From the NCBI GenBank assembly GCA_003990745.1, contig RBNI01001901.1, forward strand, positions 1 to 20,472: DNA of 20,472 nucleotides, read 5' to 3'. This document shows positions 9,475 through 19,240 of this stretch, one piece after another. The stretch is from Jimgerdemannia flammicorona (lineage: Eukaryota > Mucoromycota > Endogonomycetes > Endogonales > Endogonaceae). Position 1 is the stretch's first letter. Every line of letters begins with the position of its first letter. The notes beneath the pieces are model-generated. The model searched no databases. It worked only from the letters and a program-made list of their open reading frames with translations, and had not been told where the DNA came from. Position numbers and translations under genes: made by a program.

Positions 9475-10409
9475 CACTCTTTTTCTAAAATACCTATCTC
9501 CATGTTTTATTTAATTTTATTTTTTATGTGGTCTCTCCCTAAAAAACACCCACACCTACATGCAACCTGCCTGCATACAACCCATCTATATGTAACTCAT
9601 CCGCATATAACTTATTCGCATATAACCCATCCACACACTTATCTCAGTCTCTTAGATCAGGGCTCAGTTCTATTGGAAAGGAGAGTTCAAAGTTATCTGA
9701 GTTCAACCATATCTGATGTCTGATCAAATAGAGAAATTCAAGGGCAAGATATTCAGCATAAGCAGTACTAGTATCATCATCAAGGCTTGGGGGTCTACAT
9801 TCAAATCAGAGCCAATTGTTCTCAACCAAGGGGTCTATTGGCCAGCAGGAGTAACTAATGATGAAGAGAACTATATCTTTATTAATAAATATGAAGAGGT
9901 GGTTACAATGGTGATAAGAAACCTCTACAGTGATGAGCTTTGCTGCTACATTAACAAGATTTGTAAGGATTGTGTCAAATACTAGGTGGCAGGAAAGAGG
10001 GGGCGAAAAAAGCAAGAAGGGGAGGTTTGAACAGGAATTGGGTATACTGCAATACTGGTGAAGGGTGGGTTCTGGAGTTCCAAAATCCCCTGCACTCATC
10101 TCCCTTTTTTTACTCCTCCCTAGATAAATCACACTCTTCACTGACATACTCTTTTTGATACAAATCCAGGGATGTACAAGATTCTGTACCCTTATCAGAA
10201 CTTAGAAGTACCATTGAAGAGCAAACTGTGTGTGAGCACAACACGGCCTGTGTGGCAATGGCAGCTATGATCTGGGGTTCTTTGAGTAAATTGGTAGAGC
10301 ATATGGCAGACCAGCTTAGTGGTGATCTCAGTATGGCTGTACATACATTCTTGGTGCAATTTAGCATGCCATATATATGAGGTGAGGAGCTCTGCTTTTT
10401 TGGGGTGCT

Positions 10410-10463
10410 GTAGTCCAGGGAGTTTCTGCAGCCCAGGGGGTTTCTGCAGTCCAGAGGGTTTCT
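10410..10463 (+). repeat. 18-bp tandem repeat, three copies
   Basis: Units gtagtccagggagtttct, gcagcccagggggtttct and gcagtccagagggtttct run head to tail at 10410, 10428 and 10446. They fall in the modelled fourth intron. The multiple-of-three period leaves an apparent 6-residue repeat on the - strand, which I take to be incidental. Confidence 0.85.
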
Positions 10464-10915
10464 GCCCCCCCACACATAAAAAGGACTGACTGGTTGCCAT
10501 CCATTTTGACAGATTTTCAAGCTGGGGCTCCTGGGGCTGAACCAAGAGCAGGTATCCACCAGCACAGCCTGGCAGTATGAGGTCTTGGGCTAAGGGTTCA
10601 CCCAACTGTATGCTCATATCACATCAGGATATGTTAGGTACAATCTTTCTCTGTCCACACACACAGACAACAATATTACCCTGGTAATGTTTTATGTCCC
10701 AAAAAGGAAGGGCCCAACCTGGGAGGATAGCAGTAGAGTCTAGTATGACCTCACCTACAGTTTCGGGGTCCTGTTTGCAGCCAACACAACTGTCCTCTTC
10801 TAACCACATGACTACTATAGCACTATTACCTTCGAGGAGAGCTCAGACACAATAGTCGTCACACTCACAACAGATGATAGGCTCATCAATGCCTGGGACT
10901 GGCAGGTGGAGTAGT

Positions 10916-11020
10916 TTTTGTGAGGGTTAGGCAATCTTTCGTAAGAGATAGGCAGTCTTTTGTGAGGGTTAGACAGTCATTTTGTGCAAGTTGGGCAGTC
11001 TTATGTGGGGGGTTGGGCTG
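10916..11020 (+). repeat. 21-bp tandem repeat, five copies
   Basis: Units of the form ttttgtgagggttaggcagtc start at 10916, 10937, 10958, 10980 and 11001, the last one diverged. One extra base separates units 3 and 4. The array starts two bases after the stop codon of the second hAT gene. Confidence 0.85.
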
Positions 11021-11140
11021 GATACCTCTTCTGTAGCACTAGCTTAGCTATTATGTAGGGCCCTACCAGCCCCTTGGCCCATGAGACCTGAACTGGTGAT
11101 GGGGCCCAAATCTGTGGTGGACTTCAACTGCCAGAAATGC

Positions 11141-11206
11141 CCTCTGACCACCAGAAGCACCCTCTGATCACCAGAAGCACCCTCTGATCACCAGAAGCAC
11201 CCTCTG
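11141..11206 (+). repeat. 20-bp tandem repeat, three and a third copies
   Basis: The unit cctctgatcaccagaagcac is repeated at 11141, 11161 and 11181, then partially. The first copy has ac in place of at. Near-perfect identity suggests recent amplification. Confidence 0.9.
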
Positions 11207-11220
11207 CCCCATCCGTCCCA

Positions 11221-11785
11221 GATACTTGCAGCTTGGGGCTACCCCTTGCTGCCAGCAGAGGGCTGCAAATTTTGCATGCTCCCTCACTAACCCTGCACCC
11301 ACCAACCCCACCAACCAACCCTGCTCACTGACCCAGGCACTAATAGCTTGGAGCTACCCCTCGCTGCTGGTGGAGGGTTGCAAATTTTGCACACTTCCTC
11401 TGTCTACCCACCTGTCCCTGATACTTGCAGCTTGGGGCTGCCCCTTGTTGCTAGCGGAGGGCCACAAATTTTGCATACTCCCTCTGCTGACCCTGTACCC
11501 ACCAACCCTGCTGACTGATCCCACCCACTGACCCTACCCACTGACCCAGGTGCTGACAGCTTGGGGCTGCCCCTTGCTGCTGGCAGAGGGCTGCAAGTTT
11601 TGTATGCTCTCTTTGCCAACCCCCCTGACTGGGACACTTGTGGCTTGGGGCTACCCCTTGCTGCCGGCAGAGGGCCACAAATTTTGTGCACTCTCTCTGC
11701 CGACCCACCTACTGACCCAGGCACTGACAGCTTGGGGCTGCCCCTTGCTGCTGGCAGAGGGCTGCAAACATTGCGTGCTCTCTCT
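11221..11785 (+). repeat. Minisatellite, six copies of a ~45-bp core with variable spacers
   Basis: A core starting gcttggggctgccccttgct and ending gggctgcaaattttgc recurs at 11231, 11346, 11430, 11559, 11643 and 11730, at intervals of 84-129 bp. Spacers are C-rich (ctgacccaccaac-like). The block is open in frames on both strands, giving apparent repeat proteins with SPLPAARGSPKL-like units on the - strand. With no start context or domain, I treat these as by-products of the repeats. Confidence 0.85.
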
Positions 11786-11940
11786 GCTGCCACCACCAAT
11801 CCTGCCAACTACTGCTCACTTGGGCTGCAAACTTCAGGCTGAGTCCTCAGGGTTTTTTACCTTTTTATTATTTTTGAAAGGTATTAAATATTCCACAAGG
11901 CCAACCAACTTATCTGTGAACCCCCAGGATCTGCTGAATT

Positions 11941-14470
11941 TTAGCAGCCCAAGCCCCACCAAGACTTCAGATATATATACACCCAGATTGTCTCAGTGTT
12001 CAGTATACACCTCTTTGGGGCAACGAGGTCTACCCTACCTGAGAACACTCACTTGATAGAAGCGCTGGAGACAGAAATTGCCAGATAGTCCCAAGCCATA
12101 CTATACAGACTGGGGAAGTCCATTTGATGCAGCTGCACACCCTAGTGGATAGAGCAGTGGGTAGAGCAGTGGTTAGATTGGTGGGTTAAATTGGCCCAAC
12201 ACCTACCTGACAACCCACCTTCCACCAGTTGAGCACCTCCATGCCCTCCAGCAGAATCACGTGGTCACTGGTAAGGTAAATAGTAAGTTCGTCTATTGAT
12301 GGCAGCTCTTCCACTAATGACTCCCTTTTCCTCTTTCTGCTGAAGTAAATGTGGGACAGGAGGGATCCCTCGGCATATTCATCCAGACTTCAGCCAGAAC
12401 CTTGCAGCAGTGCATAGTTTTTCTGGTACACTTCGATTATGGCCTGCTTAGTTCTCTCAATGAAGTACTGCTCCCAGCTCTGATCTTTATGGTATTATAG
12501 CTTTAAGCATGGGTCCAGCACTATTCAAAAGAGAGGAGAGAGTGAGTTTTTGTGGGGGTTTCTCTATTTTGGAAGGGGTAACGGCTACATGCCAACATCG
12601 ACATACTTGTACTGATTGAGTATATAGTGGTATCTGTTTGGGAGTAGTACTTTCTGAGCTTACTAAGAGCAACCTCTATGATATCTCTCTGATCTGAGCT
12701 CAACCATAAATCACTGCAACCCTCCAGCCTGTCCTTGAGCTTGTCCTCTAGCCAGTCAATCAGAAGATTGTATACTGGTATTGTCGAGCTTATTGTTAGG
12801 GTCATTTGTTTGACTATATCCTTTGTACAATCATCAAAAAACTGGCAGTTATATATAGTGAGGTATTGTATTGTGCAGAGGTAGACAAAACAAGTATGAA
12901 GGCTGATAAAATGAGTGTAGAGCCAGAGCAATCACCACTTACTTCCAATATTCCTAAGTACATCTCACTCGCTTTTACCTAGAGCCTCGGCCTATATTTC
13001 CTTATTAGCAGCCACTGTTAAATCTATTGGCTTTTTTTGTTTTGTTTTTTTTTTTTAAAATAAATCTTCAATCATCTGAAACAAGTTGCTCCAGCCAACC
13101 AAAGAAAAAAAGAATGCATACTATAGCAAACTCCAGCATGTGCTGGATCATTACAAATGTTGAGTTCCAATATATACAGACATCCAATATAAGCTCTTTT
13201 GGGGCTAAACTGATTGCCCTACACTGTGCAGCAAATTTGTCTCATCATTGTGGGGACAATCGGACCAACACAACCAGGTTGTGCAGCTTGGAAATTATAC
13301 TCAGGGCCCCTCCTCTCTCAGATGTTTTGTCTACATGCATAAGATAGTCCTGAACAGTGAGGTTCAGTACGTGGGCCTGGCATCGCATACGGCAGCTTTC
13401 TGCACCGAAGGCCATGTTTTCCTGTTTGAGGCTAGCTACTAAAACTTTGAAAAATATTGAGTTGTTTGTGGTATTGTCCATCATAATGGCCAAAATCTGT
13501 ACTTGAAATATTCGGTCAGCAAATTTATGCGAAAATAAATAACCAATAAAATCTGGTTTGGTTTAGGACCTCCCTCAAAATGCTGACCTGATGGCAAGCC
13601 CCCCTTTTTTGCCTTAGTGGTGATCCCAAGCTCCTAGATATAACTAATAAAAGTATCTGCAATATTGTTTCCAGAATAAGGGCCAGCAAGTTTGATGAAG
13701 TTAAGGGTGAGAGATTTAAGCTACCAATCGAGGTCAATCCAATGACCAGTAATGCCCAGAAATGAAATTACATTAGGGGATATCCATGTATCGATTGTAA
13801 ATAAAATTTTGCCTGCCAAATTCTACTTATTGAATGTGAGGTTAAATTAGTGAGCTCTTTTATATAATTCAGCTTGCAAAGGTCATGGTGCTGCCCTTAT
13901 TTTACCTGAAGTATCTGGTAGAGATTGTTATGCTTCTTCCTATAGGCCTCCAGGACATCTTTGTGAATAGTATTGGCACTTGGCAAATATAAATCATGCT
14001 TGAGGAGGCCAAAGATGCTATGCAATTGATCACTCTTGATAGTTGTAAATGGCTGGTCTGTATATACAATCTAGTGAATGAGCTGATTTTGAAATTCTGC
14101 CAAAGAGTATGGCTAAATATTTTTGATTAAATAGCATTATTGGTACAGAAATGGTTGGGCAATTGGATAAACATACCCACTACAGCTTGGATGTTGATTT
14201 TATTTATCTCCATGTTCTTTTTGATTTTATCAGAGTGCTTGTCTTTTATGTGTTAATTCATGTTTAAAGTTGTACCTCCAAGCATTTGAACTTCTGACTG
14301 ATACAGTTCATAGGGGTGGATGAAACAATATCATGTGTATGTCAAAACAAATACAAAGTGTTAATAGGTGTGTCTTAATTTTTTACCTGCAATAATTACA
14401 AATAACATCATCTCCTATCTTAGTATAATGTTACCAGATTTCAGAGCGAGAATTGTGTGGAAGGTGTGAA
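11941..14470 (-). pseudogene. hAT transposase with BED zinc finger, decayed
   Basis: The DDE transposase of the element. N-terminal BED finger: SEIW-stop-HYTKIGDDVICNYC (C-x2-C codons at 14389-14400), then after an intron (about 14294-14386) LNMN-stop-HIKDKH. Catalytic-domain text: FTIDTWISPN near 13790 (first Asp), MMDNTTNN and RMRCQAHVLNLTVQ (second Asp and the C-x2-H motif) near 13480-13400, and DVCIYWNSTF near 13180 (the RW motif, with the Arg lost). Then MTLTISSTIPVYNLLIDWLE, an 86-bp intron at 12521-12606 (gtatgt...tag), MLDPCLKL, VLNWWK, a 77-bp intron at 12142-12218, and the dimerisation region DYLAISVSSASIK-stop-VFSG. These two introns keep phase. In-frame stops include TGA at 12049-12051 (from CGA, restoring ERVFSG-type text). 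The reading frame ends at TAA 11941-11943. The order of domains and the 8-bp duplication make hAT certain. Confidence 0.93.
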
Positions 14471-14529
14471 ACTATCAGAGATGTTTGACTTGAAGCATCA
14501 TTGGTACTATGAACTGTTGAAGACTGATC

Positions 14530-14615
14530 TGTCGACAAGTGTGTTTGCATGTTTGCATATATATGTATATACATGTGTGTGTGTATTGTATATGTGTGTA
14601 TGTATATTATGTTGT
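14530..14615. repeat. TG/TA-rich simple sequence
   Basis: Alternating tgtgtg, tatata and tgtatgta stretches run upstream of the transposase BED exon, between it and the right-end repeats. The tract is purine-pyrimidine alternating. An apparent 79-residue + frame over it (14457-14696) is a product of the repeat. Confidence 0.8.
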
Positions 14616-14644
14616 AGATGTGTCCAGCATATAAGTCATGTGGA

Positions 14645-14880
14645 GGATTTGGATTGGAAGATTCGGTTGAAGGATTCGGATGAGGATTTGGATTGAAGGA
14701 TTTGAATTGGAGGATTTGAATTAGAGGATTCGAATTGGAGGATTCAGATTGAGTGATTTGGATTGAGTGATTCAGATTGAGTGATTCAGATTAAATGATT
14801 CAGATTGAGTGATTCAGATTGGGGTGGTTCAGATGAGTGATTCGGATGGGGCGATTTGGATGGGGTAATTTGGATTAATC
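14645..14880. repeat. Right subterminal 14-bp repeats
   Basis: About seventeen tandem copies of a 14-bp unit, consensus gattcagattgagt, with variants such as gatttgaattggag. They are related to, but longer and more numerous than, the left-end 10-mers. Several keep CpG (gattcgga), as elsewhere in this element. They probably serve as transposase-binding sites. Confidence 0.8.
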
Positions 14881-14979
14881 TGAGTTGGTTTGGATGGCTT
14901 TGGATTTGAGATTCGGATCAAACCATTATATGATGAATCGAATCTAGATTTGATTTAAATTGACTCATTCAGAGCACTA
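14875..14979 (-). repeat. Right terminal inverted repeat of hAT element
   Basis: The reverse complement starts TAGTGCTCTGAATGAGT and continues to AACTCAGATTA at about 14876-14886. It matches the left end with transitions and a small insertion. Confidence 0.85.
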
Positions 14980-14987
14980 ATTACTAT
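14980..14987. repeat. Right 8-bp target site duplication (attactat)
   Basis: Directly follows the right terminus; 7 of 8 identical with attattat at 8462-8469. The left copy carries T where this one keeps C. Confidence 0.85.
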
Positions 14988-15469
14988 AAACTAACTGATG
15001 AGTTCCTTAAGTAAGAGTGAATTAGTTTCATAGAAATACCTATCTATTTGTATGCAACTCATTTTTTATTGTTATGAGCAAATGCACAAACTTCTACTTT
15101 ATATTATCAATAGGGTTTAAGGTATTTTTATATCTTATTGATTGTAATTTATTACTATTTTTATTTCTTTCACTTTTTATTTCTCCTAATATACTCAAAA
15201 GATATACTAAAGCTCAAAACTCTTTTGAATGTTGAAAAAACCACTTCTGTCTCATAGTATCTATAATGATGAAATACTTTATCAAGCTTACTTTATTAGA
15301 ATTACTCTATAAGTATTCTCTAATAAATTTGTTAAGTCTTTATAAGGTATTCTGGGATATTATGTTTTAGTTAAAATATGAGATATTCACAATCTTGCTA
15401 CTAGCATGGAGTGATTATATCAATGTTGCATCCAAGAACCTTCTCTCTGCTCTTTTTTAGAAGACTGAG
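14988..15469. other. AT-rich, CpG-free right flank, no gene seen
   Basis: The right half of the pre-insertion site, continuing to the LINE poly(A). It has no CpG, no open frame of note and no recognisable repeat. It is probably an older decayed repeat or AT-rich intergenic DNA. Confidence 0.55.
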
Positions 15470-15484
15470 TTTTTTTTTTTTTTT
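15470..15484 (-). repeat. Poly(A) tail of the LINE (15 T on + strand)
   Basis: Fifteen T on the + strand, followed by attt and attttta, lie at the 3' side of the - strand LINE. This is the expected poly(A) tail left by target-primed reverse transcription. Confidence 0.75.
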
Positions 15485-15485
15485 A

Positions 15486-16690
15486 TTTATTTTTATAGTC
15501 ACTTAGACTTTGCTATTTATTATCTATCTATTACATATATACAATATCCTCTCACACTACTCAATACCTCCCCCCCATACTCTTATGCTTAAAAACCATC
15601 TTATCACTCTTTACACCAATCTTACCCTCACTCTGCCTATAGATTTTCTCCACCAAACAGTACTACCAACCTCTCTACAGACCTCATCCTAGCCACTATC
15701 CTATCAAGATATCCTCCAGCAGCTCTTCCTACCTCACCAACTACTCCCTCAAACTCAAATGTTTTTTTTTTTCAAATACAAATAGCTAGTGATCTACCAG
15801 TCCTATCTATACTACTAATACCCAACTCAATATCAGCCACTCCCTCTCCACCCCCCCCCCACCAATCTATCTCTCAGATCTTTCCATCACTCCTGCTCAC
15901 CATCTTCCCTATATACAACACTCAACCTATTTCCAACTACTAACTAAAAGTCTCCAAGCATCTTATACTCTCTCAGCTAATGTTCTGGTATCTACACAAA
16001 CCCCTTTTCCTATTCTACATTATAATACTCCTTATAATCAAAATTCTCTTCCTCTACAAAGTATCCTGAGTGAAAGTTGAGCATAATATTCCTCTGTAAC
16101 ATGTGTCACCAAACCATCCAGCACTTGGGTAGCAATTATTGCCTTATCTCTATACTCTAGGCCTAGACTCTATTCTAGTTCCACTTCTCTCTAATTCCTA
16201 TCACCTATCAGCTACTAGACCATATATCCTATTCTATCTCTCTCTGGTACTCTACTTTATTACCAATATCAAAGTCTATGAGAGAGGTGTCCCCCAGTAA
16301 CACTTGATCCCATCTCTATATCACCAGGCCTCATAATACCCCTCCTTCATTCTCTTGCTAGAAAATCTTGATACAATGAGCCCCATCCACTACTTCTCAC
16401 CAGAAGCTCTTATATCTCATTCATCCTCTATTCAGAAGCCCAACTAAGGATAGTAAATCTCCAGTAGTTTCTCTTAGTGAGCACCATATTTCTCAAACCT
16501 TCTTCATCAGAGAAACTCAGTCACTATCTCTCAGTTCCACTGCTCTCTTTAGCCACTATACTTACAAACAATATAGTCTCTTCAGAAAGTCAACTAGCCC
16601 AAGACCTCCTCTAGCTACTAGTAATGATAAGATCTCCCAGCTAATCTGACTTCTCCACTCAGCCCAGATCTAACCTTTTGCTAGCTTCAA
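15486..16690 (-). other. LINE 3' part: RT tail and 3' untranslated region
   Basis: Downstream of the RT the - strand has purine-rich text with many stops. I looked for an RNase H domain; a faint match (EMGSSVTGG near 16300, compared with YTDGS) is too weak to claim. From about 16050 to the poly(A) tract nothing is recognisable, and it is probably the 3' untranslated region. A run of ten C sits at 15851-15860 and one of ten T at 15762-15771. Confidence 0.5.
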
Positions 16691-19240
16691 TAACCTCTTC
16701 ACTATCTAGGCTGGAAAGTTTAGATGATATGCCAAATATCACAACTTTGGTAGCCAGTAGATATTCAAAATTGCAATATATGTATCCTATGGTAATCTCC
16801 CCAACCTCTCAAGACCTCTCTCCAGATAGCCACTTATTGCTCTTACCAAATTTATAGCAGGACTGACCCATATATAGAAAGATAGATACCCAAGTATCTT
16901 ACAGCCCCTTCAGCAGAGACAATTGTTCCAATGACATCCCCTTCTATCAGGCCATTACCTAACACCATTGTTTCATACTTATACTAGTTAAGCTTAGCCT
17001 CAGAGTGTGCCTTATACTACTCTACTATTTCCTAGAGTTCCTCAACATCAGCAATTGACTCCAGACCAATCACTATATTATCTGCAAAGGTACCAACCTT
17101 CTACATAATACTGAATATAGAGAGCCCCACTATCTTCTATCAAATTTTATCCAACAATAGCTCCAAGGACAGAGTATACAAAATTAAAGACAGGGAGTTC
17201 TCTTGGAGAATACCTCTCCTCAGAGAGAAGGCTACTCTTTTATGCCTATTATACATAAGCACTGCTCTGCTTCTTTCCAGTAGGCTGATCATTACTACTT
17301 GAAACTACTAAGGGATATCAATCTTGTCCAGAACCTTTGCTAGCCAGACTCACTATATATGATCATAAGCTTTCTTCTGATCCAAGAAGACTAGTCTCCC
17401 ATCCAGTCCATAGGCCCAAGTCTCTTCAATAATACCATACACCTAGGCCATATTATTTCTAATAAGCTGGCCCCCTACAAACCCTTGCTACTCCTCACCC
17501 AAAACTTGCTGGGCCACCTTCTATAATCTCACCACCACTACCTTAGTAACTAACTCCCTATCTATGTTCAGAAGCATGATGGGCCACCAATTCTTCCAGT
17601 CTTCTCTTCTACTCTTGTTCTTATAAAGCAGTACCACTAGCCCTAGATCTTGCTCTCTCACCCACCTCTCTGACTATAGTACTAAATTACACATCACCAT
17701 CATCTCTCTCATCACCCCAGGTACTTTCAACATCTTCTTCCAAAAGTCCCAGGGCAGACTATCCTCTCCAGGCACTATGCTTAGTATAGTTGTAGCAAGT
17801 ATCTAGCAAATATCCTCCTCCTAAACTGGTATTATCAAACTGTTTAACCCATCCACTTATAGTGGGTGCCAATTCTCCAAAGTATGTGCAATAGTAGCAG
17901 CTATTGCCCCACCCTCCTTCTCACTCCACAAACTGCTCCATCTCTCCTTGAGTAAGTCCAAAATGTCCTGTAAACCATGCACCAATAGCCCATCTGAATT
18001 CAGTACCCCCTCCTATCTCTATCTCACCCTCCTTGCCTATAGGATCCTTGAAAGATACTTAGATGGCCTCTCACCCTCCCCAATCTCCTACCAGCATAAT
18101 CAGGCAGCCAAACTCTGCACCTATGTCTTCTCCTCTTCTATTAACACCTGTCATAGCTTAGTGACCTCTATCTTAACCTGGCATAACTGCTAGTCCTCCA
18201 TCCTCTCTAAGGCCAAAAGGTCAGCCCACTTCTCCAAAAGTCAAATCAGTCTAGCAGAAGCCCAGTTTACCCTCCTTCTCCACTGTCTGCCTGCTACCTT
18301 GCCTGCCTTTCTCTAATAAACCCTAGTAGTCTTCTTCAATCTTACCTACTAAATATCAATTGTGGTACCCTCTTGTACTCAACTCTCTATTCTCCACTGA
18401 ATGTCCTCTACTCACTTATCCTACAATACCTTCTCAGCCAATAAAGAGAAGTTTAAGTGCCAATATCCAGACCCATTCTCACTCTCTCCAAAATGTCCCT
18501 ATCCTAACAGCCTCTAATGATCAGATCATGGATACTACTCAGCCTCTAGTGACTTCCAAACATCTGGCTCCTAGCAATCTGCTGTCAGCACCTAGTCAAT
18601 TCTCATCTCCAGGCCATTCACTCAGTATATGTATATATACTCATCTATCTCTCTAGAATCTCCTACCAGCATCTACTAGAGAGCCCAGTCTTTCCACATC
18701 CTCTCATACTACCAGACCCCTACTCTTTCTCTCAGCACCCCTTCTGCCATCAGTCCTATCTACTAGTATATCCTGGACTATATTAAAGTCCCTACTAATA
18801 TCTACCTAGCCTCTATGAGAACTCCACTTTCTCTAAGATCTTCTACCCACTCCACCCACTCACTCTGTACAGTAGAGTAGTAGCATGAACTCACAGTAAC
18901 CAGCTCTCAATCAGGTTGACACCACTCACCCCATATCAGCCAGTTCCCCCAGCCCTCTACATCCTGTATCTCCCCTTTGTCTCTCTGAACCAAGATTCCA
19001 ACCTTGTCCTTCTATACTACCACACTTTTCCATTCTCTCATCCACTTCAGTCTATCCAAGTCATTCTCATATCTGACATTCTGTAACAGAAAAAGATCAG
19101 CCTCTAGTCCCTTTATCTATGTAAAAATATTCTATCTTTATACTGATTCCTGCAGTCTATTCATTTTTATAGAAAAAATATTCATTGTACTATTTATAGG
19201 AAATAATATTAAGTATTATATCCATCCTTTATAAATTCAC
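16690..19240 (-). pseudogene. LINE ORF2: AP-type endonuclease and reverse transcriptase
   Basis: The endonuclease domain spans about 19120-18400. It shows LFLLQNVRYENDLDRLKWMR near 19070 (the ..QE.. strand), then GWGNWLIWGEW and RDFNIVQDILVDRTDGRR at about 18740-18795, the decayed GGDFN motif. The RT domain follows: DWKNWWPIMLLNIDRELVTK near 17560 (NWRPISLLN), EEQQGFVGGQLIRNN near 17480, FLDQKKAYDHI near 17380 (motif A; Asp codon 17380-17382), and FADNIVIGL (codons for FADN at 17078-17089) where FADDI is expected. The DPLS loop has become NSLS. G-to-A changes have therefore removed one catalytic Asp and other key residues. Stops are mostly TAG. ORF2 would cut and copy target DNA for insertion; this copy is dead. 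Confidence 0.88.

Larger units (their letters stand above)
8956..10914 (+). pseudogene. Unknown second gene of the hAT element, five exons
   Basis: I do not recognise the product. Model: exons 8956-9153, 9235-9383, 9661-9962, 10170-10381 and 10513-10914. The introns are 9154-9234 (gtaggt...cttag), 9384-9660 (gtaagc...atcag), 9963-10169 (gtaagg...tccag) and 10382-10512 (gtgagg...gacag). All four junctions keep phase, and the exons total 1263 nt, exactly 421 codons. The N-terminus has a Gly/Asn/Asp-rich tract (encoded 8998-9054). Then come helical text (QLTAALQTLEFTDLIAIYAV), a mixed middle (NQGVYWPAGVTNDEENYIF) and a beta-like C-terminus (NNITLVMFYVPKRKGPTWED, then STITFEESSDTIVVTLTTDD). Eleven in-frame stops (8968, 9064, 9301, 9379, 9698, 10268, 10283, 10295, 10591, 10741, 10801) are each one transition from CAA, CAG, CGA or TGG. 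Exon 4 also has a rival open frame, so that exon is least certain. It could be an element-encoded accessory protein or captured host gene. Confidence 0.6.
8470..14979 (-). mobile_element. hAT-superfamily DNA transposon, 6510 bp, two genes
   Basis: A complete but decayed class II element. Its ends start TAGTG (the hAT YARNG rule) and are flanked by an 8-bp target duplication. The termini match imperfectly as inverted repeats, and short subterminal repeats lie inside them. The right half carries the transposase on the - strand, with a BED zinc finger and hAT dimerisation region. The left half carries an unrelated multi-exon gene on the + strand. The genes converge on a block of tandem repeats. 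A few dozen CpGs survive, compared with almost none in the adjoining gypsy and LINE copies, so it is probably the youngest repeat here. Both genes contain stops, so this copy is not autonomous. Confidence 0.93.

Noticed and set aside
10110..10617. Two overlapping - strand frames (151 and 140 codons)
   Set aside because: They are shadows of exons 4 and 5 of the + strand gene plus the 18-bp repeat; neither shows domain content or a promoter-side context.
11226..12056. Long open frames on both strands over the minisatellite (up to 168 codons)
   Set aside because: They overlap one another in several frames, are built of the repeat unit, lack domains, and overlap the true end of the transposase. 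The period and low stop content explain them.
13027..13060. T-rich tract inside the transposase, considered as another retroposon tail
   Set aside because: The tract is impure, the coding text of the transposase continues on both sides, and no insertion is seen.
14457..14696. 79-codon + strand frame with Cys/Val-rich middle
   Set aside because: It is encoded by TG/TA simple sequence and the subterminal repeats, and lies opposite the BED exon.
14645..14880. Regular short repeats considered as a CRISPR array
   Set aside because: Units are 14 bp and tandem with no unique spacers, and the context is a eukaryotic transposon.
16260..16320. Possible RNase H motif of the LINE
   Set aside because: Only a weak YTDGS-like resemblance is seen, without the downstream acidic residues in register.
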